The notes beneath the pieces are model-generated. The model saw only the letters and a program-made list of their open reading frames with translations, was not told the DNA's origin and did no database searches. The translations under genes and the position numbers were made by a program. 64,000 nt of DNA from Patiria pectinifera (taxonomy: Eukaryota; Echinodermata; Asteroidea; Valvatida; Asterinidae): contig CM057138.1 in the NCBI GenBank assembly GCA_029964075.1, positions 9,232,932 through 9,296,931 on the forward strand. The letters are read 5' to 3'. Shown here piece by piece: positions 46,871-57,540 of the stretch (the stretch's first letter is position 1; each line of letters opens with the position of its first letter).

Positions 46871-47249
46871 GGCCAAAAAAAAAAAGTCTCCGGTTTCTGG
46901 TATGCGCGCGCGTCGCCGTAGCCATGCGCGTCGGCAAAATGAAAAAGTTTTTTTTTCAATACAAGACGATGTTTCAAAACCGCCAAACTCACTGGTTTGA
47001 CTGGAATTCTGCTGCTGCACAATTTTAACGTGTTTTTAGAAGGGGTTATGTTAGAGAATAAGATTTATGTGGCCTCTCTGGACTCCCATATATTTGCACT
47101 AAGTTTAGTCGGGCACCATTTGCAGTCATCAGCCGACATTTGAAGCCCCCCCAAAAAAAAAAAAAACAGGTAAAAAAAAAAAAGCCGCGTCGCCGCACCA
47201 CTTTTTGGGCAAGCTCCATACCAGAAACCGGAGACTTTTTTTTTTGGCC
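46871..47249 (-). mobile_element. PIF/Harbinger-type MITE, copy 2 (inverted)
   Basis: A 379-bp reverse-orientation copy of 43330-43709, flanked by taa (46868-46870 and 47250-47252). By eye about nine substitutions separate the two outside homopolymer runs, so both inserted recently or share a recent source. Two such copies 3.2 kb apart in opposite orientation could pair in a transcript. Confidence 0.93.
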
Positions 47250-47510
47250 TAAACATATAAGTGGTTTCTTATTGAGGACTAATATACCTTCAGGCAGATG
47301 GATTCGTTCAATCGTATAGGATGTGTTTAGGAAATTGCTTCATTTGGCTTCGAGTGGTGCTTTGAAGAACTGAATGGGAGGACTGCGTTAACGTCATAAT
47401 GCCGGCTACACAGGCGCGTACGCAGGGGGGGGGGGGTTGGCTGTTAAACACCCCCCTTTGCCATGTAAAAAATATGGAGGGAAAAGAGAGTGCCAAAATA
47501 AGAAAATAAA

Positions 47511-48370
47511 GAAAGGGAGAGACATTTTTTTTTTTATTTCCAAGGAACAATTAAAAAGAAAAAAAAACTAATAAATACCAAGTATGAAACGGGCGAATTC
47601 GGGGAATTTATTGAATAAGTTCCAAAGTGTATTAAAAAAAAAAAAAAACAATCGTCAATTGATATGGTACGTATTCATTCCACGTTTGCACGTACATGGA
47701 TATGTATACGTACGTGACGTGGGCTAATCCGCAACGTGCGCCCATCGCATGGAATTAAGTTATGACGTTACCGAGCGCGGAACAATTACAAATTATGTGC
47801 GTGTTCTCAACTTTAAGTTTTAATACAGAAGACACTTTATAAGAGCAAGAGTATAGGCCTATATGTATTTGAAACAAATGAAACAAAATATCCCCTCATA
47901 ATTTTAAAAACTTCTGCTAACAAAATCAGGGGAATGTGCATGGCCAGGAAACGCCTCAGATTGCACCACAGAGCATCTACAATCCAAAATTTCCCGGGGC
48001 CCATGAGCGGGCCCCGGACCCCATGCCGTAAGTGATTCGCGGTCCGCGCTCGCATTAGTCCTCCGGCCAAATTTCCTCTATGCTATAATTTCACCCTAGC
48101 GGTGCCCCCCCCCCCTTTTAGTACTTTCAGCGCTCGGACTACAAGAGGCCTAAATCCCTTTCCAAAATAAAACGTTGTGAAACAATACGGAGATGGAACA
48201 TGGTTCTCAACTTTGAGTACATAACAAACTTTCTAAAAAACTTTATATAGAAAAAAATAACAAATTTAAAAGGAATTTTCGATGTTTAAAACGTTTTTCT
48301 AAACGGTGGAAGTGGCCAGGTATCGCCTCAGATTGCACCACAAAGCATATAAAAGCCGAATTTTTCCGAA
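47511..48370. repeat. 0.86-kb tandem duplication, copy A
   Basis: Starts gaaagggagagacattttt and ends ...aaaagccgaatttttccgaa. Copy B begins directly after. Differences from B are mostly homopolymer lengths, about six substitutions, and a 14-bp segment absent here near 48130. A 77-codon minus-strand frame is preserved in both copies with one amino acid change, but the high overall identity explains that without coding. Confidence 0.93.
47938..48062. repeat. gggccc module repeated within and after each copy
   Basis: The module ggccagg.a.cgcctcagattgcaccaca.agcat...ggggccc..gagcgggccccggacccca.gccgtaag occurs at 47938-48062 and 48800-48924, and in diverged form at 48313-48368 (cut) and 49185-49320. 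The pair gggccc/gggccc forms a stem around atgagc or ttaagc. Confidence 0.8.
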
Positions 48371-49242
48371 GAAAGGGAGAGACATTTTTTTTTTTATTTC
48401 CAAGGAACAAATTAAAAAGAAAAAAAAACTAATAAATACCAAGTATGAAACGGGCGAATTCGGGGAATTTATTGAATAAGTTCCAAAGTGTATTAAAAAA
48501 AAAAAAAAAAAAATCGTCAATTGATATGGTACGTATTCATTCCACGTTTGCACGTACATGGATATGTATACGTACGTGACGTGGGCTAATCCGCAACGTG
48601 CGCCCATCGCATGGAATTAAGTTATGACGTTACCGAGCGCGGAACAATTACAAATTATGTGCGTGTTCTCAACTTTAAGTTTTAATACAGAAGACACTTT
48701 ATAAGAGCAAGAGTATAGGCCTATATGTATTTGAAACAAATGAAACAAAATATCCCCTCATAATTTTAAAAACTTCTGCTAACAAAATCAGGGGAATGTG
48801 CATGGCCAGGAAACGCCTCAGATTGCACCACAGAGCATCTACAATCCAAAATTTCTCGGGGCCCATGAGCGGGCCCCGGACCCCATGCCGTAAGTGATTC
48901 GCGGTCCGCGCTCGCATTAGTCCTCCGGCCAAATTTCCTCTATGCTATCATTTCACCCTAGCGGTGCCCCCCCCCTTTTAGTACTTTCAGCAGCGAATGG
49001 CTGAGGCTCGGACTACAAGAGGCCTAAATCCCTTTCCAAAATAAAACGTTGTGAAACAATACGGAGATGGAACATGGTTCTCAACTTTGAGTACATAACA
49101 AACTTTCTAAAAAACTTTATATAGAAAAAAATAACAAATTTAAATGGAATTTTCGATGTTTAAACGTTTTTCTAAACGGTGGAAGTGGCCAGGTATCGCC
49201 TCAGATTGCACCACAAAGCATATAAAAGCCGAATTTTTCCGG
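48371..49242. repeat. 0.86-kb tandem duplication, copy B
   Basis: Near-identical to 47511-48370, with an extra agcgaatggctgag-like segment at about 48992-49005. Beyond 49242 the sequence continues into ggggcccttaagcgggcccc, so copy A was cut at the point where copy B was joined. Confidence 0.93.
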
Positions 49243-49355
49243 GGCCCTTAAGCGGGCCCCGGACCCCACGCCGTAAGGGCTTCGCGCTCTGCGCTCGCAG
49301 GTCCTGGACCCTTCATTACAATTCTAGCCCCCCCCCCCCCCGGCAAATGGCAGTC

Positions 49356-49369
49356 TGGATCCGCCCCTG
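49356..49369. repeat. hAT-like terminus inside the 3.6-kb element
   Basis: tggatccgcccctg reads on the minus strand as caggggcggatcca, a common hAT terminal sequence, and follows a C run. No partner end in inverted orientation was found, and the next 8 bases (ttaatcga) were not seen duplicated upstream. Confidence 0.5.
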
Positions 49370-51014
49370 TTAATCGACTAGATTGTATAACAATCAGTCT
49401 CTATTTCTTGTTTCTTTAAGACTAAACAGGTTAGGAATCATATTAAGAAAGCCAGTCACTCTCTCTACAATATCCTATTTGTAACAAATTTGCAATAAAA
49501 ATGTCAACAAGTCATGGCTATGACTTACGGCCAATGCACAGTACGTGACAGTAGCCTTACTAGCCTACTACAGCTGATAATAGTACACAGTAAACGGCGA
49601 TTTGATACGGCGTAGTCTAGATCGACTCTATAATCTAGACAAGTGAAGGCTGTAAAGCACTCCAATAGGGCGTACGATATGCGTGAAGTTGCAAAATGAA
49701 TTTTGCAACTTGTTCTACTCACAAGTATGAAGGAGCTGAAAAGTAGGGATGATATCTCTTATCAGCATCATTATCGATATCATTTTTATACAATTTTGAT
49801 GTAGAATTTAGTAGAAAAAAGGCTTGTTCATTGTAGGCCTACATAGTCATACTTATGGCGTATGTCATGGGTCCTGTTCATTTTTTTCACAGAGAGATAC
49901 ACTATACAGATAAAACACAGAGCTATTTCAGCTATTTATAGGAAGGCTAATTAGTATAACTCTATGAGATAAAACACCAAGTACAAACGCTTTAACATAG
50001 CCAATGCGGGTGGGTGGAGGGGGGGGGCATTTGAAATCTGTCGGCAAATTAGAAGATTTTTCCGCCTACCCCTTTTTGCACCCTTGTCGGCCAAACTCCC
50101 CAAAGTAACAGTGTTTGGCGGCAATTTTGTTGGAAAATCTGATAATTCATCCGGAAATGTTCAGTTCTTGGCAGATTTGCTTTTGATGCCCCTATTCCAG
50201 AAGTAAAAACTCTGGCTAGGCAAGTGCAAAGTAACATGCAGGCAGACATTTTTAACCTCTTATACTCAATTAATTAAAGAAACCTGAACTTATACATCGA
50301 GTGTGACAATTTTAGTTCATTCTGCATATATGATTTGTAAGTTGATTAGCGAGCGCGAACCTGGTCCTGCATATAGTTGAAAACAACTGGAGATTTGCAG
50401 CTAAACCAATCTTGAAAATTTGGCATTTCGTAAAATTTTCATGGAATTACCCACTTACAAACCAACATCCATACAAGTCCACCTTTTTCTAGTCAAATCA
50501 TAATATGCCTTTCAGTGTAGATGTGTTGATACTGTAAATCTGTAATGTAATAAGGGGTGGATGATGGCTTGGCAATGCTTAACATTCACCGTGAGACAGA
50601 GATCAATACGGACGAGATTCTTAACCTCCTCGCGGAAGAGGCACCCAGAAGGTTAAATTTCCGCCTTTCATAAAGGTATCTACTAACTTAAGTTAACGAC
50701 CTTCAAACAATTTCGAGGTAGTTCATATTAATAGTCCATACCTGCCGACTGTTCCGTTTTAATCTGATCCCCTTTTTTCTTTTATTTTAGGACCTAAAAA
50801 TCGGTACGTTCCAATTTTCGTGTAAAAAAACAAATATGGATTCTTACATGATCTCCTGACTTTTATGTATAGTGTCAAACGGAGTCGAAATATACCCTCT
50901 TTTATTTCTGGCGCCAACACAATTCACCATCTTCATTTCTAGCGTCATAAATGACGACGTCCAATTTTGAAACACCCCCCTTGAAAAAATCCTGCGTACG
51001 CCACTGCGGCTACA

Positions 51015-51608
51015 TGATGTCTCCGGCCGGGTGAGCTAGTCGAGAGAAATATAGCCGTAGTTTGTAACTTTAATGAGACAATTATAACATTTTCATCGTT
51101 GTTTTCTTAAGCTCTTCGGCAAGGGGAAATGCCATCTACAACACGCCGAGACGGTGCCCACAAGGTCAAGTCGCATAAGCCTACGAATCATACCGTTTCT
51201 AAACATGTTTATGTCCGTTTTCCTTAAAGGGATCCGTTAAGAAAATGTTGACCCATGGTGGTCTTATTCCTCCATGGTTGAACATATCCTTATTTTTCAA
51301 ATGTCAGATCTTCGTAGTGACAATTCTAATGAGGTTGCGGGGATTTGTTTTAAGGTTAATGCCAATTTTCCAAATGTCTAATTTTGTTGAATGTCTACAT
51401 TTAACAGACTTCATGCAAAATAATGTTTCTATCTCAGTTGGTGGAAATATTGGTTTGCGAATATGAGTATGTAGCTTTCGGTGTTTTGACATAATCTATT
51501 GCCACTTTGTGGATCTCTATTTCGTTTCAACTTCGGCTAAACATTCGGTTTCTCGTCTATCTCCGGCATCAGAATCATTTAAAAGAAAATCTTGGCAATT
51601 TACTTTGG
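51015..51608. other. Spacer between elements
   Basis: No gene supported; short open frames at 51245-51492 overlap on both strands. Confidence 0.35.
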
Positions 51609-51610
51609 TA

Positions 51611-52041
51611 TGAAGCCCGGGAAGGGACAGGGTGGAATTTTTTTTTGGAGTTTGCTAATTCGTTCGCACGAATTACTAATTCGTTCGCACGAATTACTAT
51701 TTCGTTCCCACGAATTCCTATTTCGTTCCCACGAATTCCTATTTCGTTCCCACGAATTCCTAATTCGTTCGCACGAATTGCTATTTCGTTCGCACGAATT
51801 CCTAATTCGTTCGCACGAATTACTAATTCGTGCGAACGAATTAGCAATTCGTGGGAACGAATTAGCAATTCGTGCGCACGAATTAGTAATTCGTGGGAAC
51901 GAATTAGGCCTAGTAATTCGTGCGAACGAATTACTAATTCGTTCCCACGAATTAGTAATTCGTGCGAACGAATTACTAATTCGTGCGAACGAATTAGTAA
52001 TTCGTGCGAACGAATTCCACCCTGTCCCTTCCCGGGCTTCA
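51611..52041. mobile_element. 431-bp foldback element with internal palindromic repeat
   Basis: Ends tgaagcccgggaagggacag, then ggtggaatt, are inverted copies of 29 bp without mismatch, with ta outside both (51609-51610, 52042-52043). Almost the whole interior is a run of about 21-bp units alternating aattcgttcgcacgaattac and aattcgtgcgaacgaattag, some with ttcccac/gtgggaa in place of ttcgcac, so the element is one large imperfect hairpin. An 18-bp insertion (tttttttggagtttgcta) breaks the left arm. TA flanks suit a Tc1/mariner-type MITE (inference). Confidence 0.93.
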
Positions 52042-52180
52042 TACTATGGTGTTATGTATATGGCATTTGTTTTTACTTCATTCCGCAGCACCTTGTAAAC
52101 CATTATAAGGTGCTACATAATGGGTCTCATATTTCTCATAAACTTTATTTACCATTCTTTAATAATTGACATAATTTCCA

Positions 52181-52258
52181 GCGCCTTGAGTACCAAATTG
52201 TTGGTAGATACTTGCGCTATATAAGACTCCGTTATTATTATTATTTATTATTATTATT
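52181..52258 (+). mobile_element. SINE tail fragment
   Basis: cagcgccttgagtacc ... tgcgctatataagactccg then (tta)n/(att)n, the usual layout of these SINE tails. No head is present. Confidence 0.7.
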
Positions 52259-53082
52259 CCATTGTTAATAGTAATTATGTTTTGTGTCACCTGGGGTTGA
52301 CCTTGACGCTAAAGGCACCTGCTTCACGACTTGTCAGGAATCCCAAGTGCACACATTTCACAGGTTCCATCATATATATGTTTTTAAAGTTGTCATTGAC
52401 TGAATCAACAAAGAATCGCAGATATACGAGAACTGCCCCCTACAATTGGTTTATTTTGTTCTTTATCAACAGCGTATTCATAAAAGCTTGTGCCTAACAT
52501 GATAAACATATTTGTTTTCTGTTTGCTCATAAATATAGCTTTTCCCAGCCGTATCACACATTCCCTGTAACGACACTTTAAATTTGTCCCCGAACATCGA
52601 GGAGTTCAATTCTCAATTAAAATAAAAAAATTAAAATTTCGGTAAATTTATCTCACGAGACAATCCGCTTTGTATTGAGAAAGCAAAATCGTTTTTAGTC
52701 ATTCATTTTAGCGCTGTGGTCATTTCAATTTAGACAGTGCATTATTTGCGATACCTAACTTATAACAAGGCCTATACAGCTTTATAATTGCGTTTTCTTT
52801 CACTCAATCGATGAGCAGATAGCTGACAATTGTTGGAATTCGTTGAGGCTGATACAATAAATTATCAAACGCGCACAGCTACGGTATCATAGATGCCTTC
52901 GATGGGGCACATTTCGATAACACATATATCTGGCCGTTGCTGACACTCTCGAGGTGAAGCGCCATTCTCGCAGCATCATCAAACTTACCTTCGTGGGAAC
53001 AGTAGAAACGCATTACCAAGAGGAGGGAGGATAGGCATACGTCCCTAAAATATGTAAAGAAACTATAGATGAAAACGTTAAT
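52259..53082. other. Gene-free spacer
   Basis: No feature supported. Confidence 0.35.
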
Positions 53083-53468
53083 CGGGGTTCGACCTAAACT
53101 TATTTTTCCACTAGCCAGCCGGACTACTAAAACAGACCCTTAACTAGCCCGCATCAATTTCACTAGCTCGCATGTTTTTTTTTTCTCTTTTATAGAGTGT
53201 CTCATAAACAACAATGTACATACATCCAGTGTTTTTCAGATCTTATTTAACCCTTAACAGTTTAAACAATTAGACACACATTGATACAAGGTTTGCTTTC
53301 TGAATTTAAATAATATTTGTCTTCCTGTCCTTTCATCTTTACCGTAGCCCAATTACTTTTGACTAGCCAAACTGGCTACTTAAGGAATAGATTGAAAAGC
53401 CCGCCGCTAGCTGTTTTGACTATAGCATTTGGGCTAGCGGGCTACAGCCAAAGTCGAATTCTGCGCTT
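53083..53468 (-). mobile_element. Tagcccg-type MITE, copy 2 (inverted)
   Basis: Reverse-orientation counterpart of 42213-42605, starting ggggttcgacctaaac and ending ...gggctacagccaaagtcgaatt. The shared core gagtgtctcataaacaacaa lies at about 53197-53216. Divergence is moderate (roughly one base in five by eye). Confidence 0.78.
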
Positions 53469-53729
53469 GGGCCAACTACAGTATATAACAGCAATTCCTT
53501 GACAAGCCACACTTTGCCAAAAGGTTTTTTTCGGAGTATAGATGACACGCTGATATGATTGAATCTTGTTCATCACTGGATGTAGGTATATACCTCAAGC
53601 CCGTAACGTCAGCGGAATGTAGAAATTCTACATTTCACAACTATATACGCTGAACACTTCAAAATAAGTCCAAAAGATTGGAAACACTTGTTTCTTACTA
53701 TATCATTTCAGATAAGTGGAAACGAAATG
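53469..53729. other. Short spacer
   Basis: Nothing supported. Confidence 0.3.
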
Positions 53730-53960
53730 TTATGAAAGCAGCATCAAAAATGAATGACAAACGAATTTACTATTTAAATACAACGCCCATCACTACAATC
53801 AGGACGAATTAGAATACTTCAAATTTTAATTATACTGCACCTTAAATAAAACTATTGGAGGCTTGTTGAAAATAAATTAAATATTGAGCTCGACGATGTT
53901 CAGGGACAAATTATTATTTATTGTATCGTTCTATAGAATGTGTGTTAAAATAACTGGGAA
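53730..53960 (+). repeat. Dispersed repeat, copy 2, more decayed
   Basis: Aligns by eye with 45830-46140 (aaatgaatga..aaacgaat, ggacgaattagaata, atactgcacc, gttaaaataactgg). Several stops in all frames. Like copy 1, it lies about 260 bp to the right of a MITE. Confidence 0.5.
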
Positions 53961-55019
53961 AAAACCTACATTACAATTCGAATTAAACTAAATGTCCCGG
54001 AGAGTCTTGAAGCATTACTAAAATGAAGAGTTAGTGGAGCACAAATGATCCAATCAAGGCCGCAGTTTGGGGAAAAAATATTTAGCAGGGGTCGTTTAGA
54101 TACCAATCTAGAGACGAATACCCTTTAAAAGACTAATCAGATATCAACAAGGTCTTTTTTCCTACTCACTATAGCATCTGCAAGTTCACTCGCTGGGGCC
54201 ACTATACACACTCCGATATAGCCACTGTTTGACTGTTCATTACATTAGCCTGCAATCATGCAAACTGGGTCCCACAAGGCCGACGGGCAATCATACGCCA
54301 CGCCAACGCGGCAAAAATCCTAACGAATGCGTCCGGCCTTACGTCAAATTGATTCTACTTCCTATTTTTTTTTTCTGTGGGAGTTTTCCTGTTGGGCCAT
54401 GGTATATAAGGAGAGCACTGTGATAAATGAAGCGTATTTGTTGTTTTGGTCCTCAGGCTGAAGGCGATCGGGTCAAACAAGTCCTTTGGGTTCGATATTC
54501 GAGTTTCTATTTTTATCGTAAAGCCATGAAAACCCATGCCTGTAAGGTTGACAACATACGGCACTAAATTGCGTCAATATATTTGTAGTGTCTCTGTTTG
54601 ACAAAACGTCAACGGGTGTCAAAACTCAAAAAGGCCGGGTTAATCATCTGTAAAAAAAAAAAAAAAAACCGCTGATGAGAGTGATCATTTGTTAAACATT
54701 GGTGAACAGTTCTCTTACCTGGGTTTTCCAGATTTGACGCCCCTTGTGCAGATTTGACTACCGTTTGATTACGTTTCAAAATACCGCTTTTGACATAAAT
54801 GACCAACAATGACACTTGAATGGCTGTGACTTTACAAATGTTTTTGTCAACGACTACGTTAGGGGAAAGTCAGAATGCATTGGTTTTGTTTTGCTTGGAT
54901 AGCAGTGTGGAGTGAGTCCGTACACAAGCCTTCCATACAATTATTCATAAGTCCAATAACAAGTAACGGGATGAACAATGACAAAGGAATTATTTTGTTA
55001 TATAGTTCTTTGAATAGCT
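53961..55019. other. Spacer
   Basis: An A18 run at 54651-54668. No gene supported. Confidence 0.35.
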
Positions 55020-55118
55020 GGTGACTTGACTTGAGACTGACGGACTTGTGATGGTGATGTTCTTGTGATGGTCTTGTGATTGTCTTGTGATGGTCTTGTG
55101 CTGATCTTGTGATGGGGA
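55020..55118. repeat. cttgtgatggt minisatellite
   Basis: About eight degenerate copies of a 10- to 11-bp unit, cttgtgatggt, with indels. Confidence 0.9.
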
Positions 55119-55149
55119 CTTGTGATGGACTCGACTACGACACATTTGG

Positions 55150-55324
55150 ACAGGCCTATAAGGATTATCTGAGAAACCCAAAACGCATAAGGTTTGGACC
55201 AAATATGAAATCTATTGGTGTAGATTCAAAATCGGAATTAACAATAGAGCTCAACGAAGTTCTGGAACGAATTAAAAATATTTGTTCAAGGAATTTAACG
55301 ATTTCTGCACCACAAACTGTATGA
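55150..55324 (+). CDS. Candidate short terminal exon or relic, unknown protein
   Basis: An open frame reads AYKDYLRNPKRIRFGPNMKS, then IGVDSKSELTIELNEVLER, then IKNICSRNLTISAPQTV and a stop at 55322-55324, followed by aataaa at about 55340. An AG precedes GCC TAT at 55153-55154 (ggacag), a possible acceptor with a poor pyrimidine tract. Homologous but stop-containing sequence exists at 45941-46010 and more remotely at 53840-53900, so this may be the best-kept copy of a repeated gene fragment. I do not recognise the protein. Upstream the frame runs into the minisatellite, which is not coding. Confidence 0.25.
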
Positions 55325-55330
55325 CATAAA

Positions 55331-57540
55331 AAATAAAAGGAAAATAAATGTTTGTAATGTTGACAGACATTTTTAATGACTACACATGTTTTCGCCTAAA
55401 GTCTTGCGCTTGACCCCTTACAACACACCCAAAAAAATGCATGTTAAAATACATGGTTTAGATAGACAGGCGTTTAATCTGAGTGAAAATGTTGACAGTT
55501 TCTACTGTGCAGGGTTTTGCAAAATGAGGCTTATTACCACTACTTGTGACTCATTCTGTTGGGTTGGTCACTCATTTCTCTCTCTTTGTTTCCTTTATTA
55601 AAGAAATATTCCTGGCGATTGAAAATGTGAGAATATTAAGAATTGACTTAAAAACAGAAGGGAAAGGGAAAGAAAACTGCAGACAGAAGTTAATCATTGC
55701 CCCGGAACGAGTTGCAAGTCAATGATTCATCGGCTAAATACACGGCAATCCCTGTGATTGATTGATGCATAATATGTAGTTGCAGATGTAGTGTCCATTT
55801 ATCTCGAGTGAACCGATTGATTTTTACCGTCCGCGGGCAAAGCTTGCAACCGTGCATCGCAGCTCCTGACGGCGCGTCGGCAGTTTCTGTAGCTCTGCTG
55901 AATACATAATCCTCTCCGGGCTTCGCTAGTGCCTCAAATATTAATCGGTTAAGATTCAGAGTTTCAAATCAGATTAAAACAGTTTGAACTGTGTCATCGT
56001 GGAGGGGAAAAGCAGAGAAACGTTTCCGTTCTGTGTCTTTCCAGGTTTTGTTAGGTTGAAACATTCCCTTTTGGGGGGGGGGGAACAAACGCGCGCCTGT
56101 CATGAATTTTAATATATTTTCCACTCAGAATTGACCTTAATTCGTCTTCGATTTTCAGCCACGGCAGATGCATGTTACGCTGAATTTATACTGAAAGGTT
56201 TTTCTATGTTTGCAGCAACTTATTTTCCTTGGAGAAAAACAGGTTGTAAAATATATTGCATATGATAATGTCATCCAAAATGGTCCTAATTCTAATTTTT
56301 CATCCAATCGGAAAAGGCATAATGTTCTGAAGTAAATATATCTCATCGCACAACGGTGATAATGACAACTGCGTGTAGAGTTGTAGTGATTGATATCCAC
56401 GTATTTTATCGTTAAGGTAGTGCGGATGAGTATTCTTAGTTTGGTTATACTCGCTATCTTGGCGCAGGCATGCTGTTACATGTGAACATGGACCTTCCCA
56501 CTCCTATAGCATACCCGTTTGTCTGTCTGAGCTGACTTGAGGCACAATTCAGTCACCTTTTGATTGTAGATTTAATTTTAGCAATCCAGTATTGAATGCA
56601 ACCTGAATATCGAAACCTGAAAATTCACTTTTTTTAAGAGACTTGTCCTTTTCTTTCTATAACCTGTACAGTTATCAAGCTTTCATTCAAAAATTACCCT
56701 GAACATTTCATTTTGGATTTTAGTAAATTACTGAATTCAAACATATTGCGTGTTGAAATGGTTCAATCCTCGAGCTTTACGTTACCCTTATTTGAATAGA
56801 CTGACATTCCACTTAATCACTTTTAGTAACAACATGATCAGGATGTTTTGAGTAGTTACTCTGTTCGATTTGGAATAAAAAGTACAGTTTGAAAAGGAAG
56901 CCGGTATGGTTTTGTGTCCCTCATGCTTCGATCTCACCTTCCCATGTAGCCAGTCTTCTTCCCCTGTCCTCCTCGTACCTGCTTTTTTAAAAAGTCCCCA
57001 GTCAAATTGAACAAGAATCCGGATTCTATTTTGCCAAATTCCCTTTAGGTTGAAAATGGCACCTGTTCTCTGGATCGGACTTCATGGAAAAAAACCATAT
57101 CGTTTGACCCAGACAAGTGTCTTTTCGACCCTGAAAAATAAGGCCAACTAAAACGCGAAATTCGGGTCCGATCTGACGGAAGATTAATTAGAGCGTGAGA
57201 ACCATTTTGTTTTGGCCTATATGCAGTTACATCCAACTACTTAATCACTTGTCAAGATCAGCTTTTATAAAAAAAAAAAGTCACATAATTCAACAAGCCC
57301 CTGATGTGTCCGAATGTGGGTGGATCACTACCATCCCAGTACATTCGGTTGAACAGCCGGCCGTATTGATTCTGAGAGAGGGAGCCAAGGTCGGGTATTG
57401 ATCAGCAATCTCGACTGGGGCCAAGTGTATTGCTGGCGGGGCCAGCCGCTAGGTGTAAACAACACAGCCCAGTATTGGCTTAGACATGCACCGAATCTTA
57501 GTCACAGTAATATCAATTTATCTCTGCCTTTGTCTTATGT
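55331..57540. other. Gene-free spacer
   Basis: No exon, RNA gene or bounded element supported. A G10 run at about 56075-56084. Confidence 0.4.

Larger units (their letters stand above)
47403..51014. mobile_element. 3.6-kb hAT-like element with perfect 8-bp target duplication
   Basis: The element is 47411-51006 (3596 bp). Left end caggcgcgtacgcagg, right end (reverse complement) cagtggcgtacgcagg, 14 of 16 matching; cggctaca stands on both outer sides (47403-47410 and 51007-51014), identical. CAG-initial TIRs of the CAGnGGCG type with an 8-bp duplication identify hAT (established knowledge). G or C runs lie just inside both ends. The interior has a 0.86-kb tandem duplication, a gggccc-rich module, and about 1.7 kb of AT-rich DNA at the right. 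No transposase ORF is visible, so it is non-autonomous. A second terminus-like word, tggatccgcccctg, at 49356-49369 points to a further element nested or fused inside. Confidence 0.9.

Noticed and set aside
47837..48932. 77-codon frame preserved in both halves of the tandem duplication
   Set aside because: The two halves are about 99% identical throughout, including non-coding parts, so frame preservation is not evidence of selection.
47411..51006. Autonomous hAT transposon
   Set aside because: Ends are good but no transposase, zinc finger or dimerisation-domain sequence could be read in any frame.
51507..52169. Long repetitive open frames (220, 155 and 168 codons) on both strands
   Set aside because: They arise from a palindromic 21-bp array in a foldback element; three frames on two strands are open for the same reason, and there is no start context or domain.
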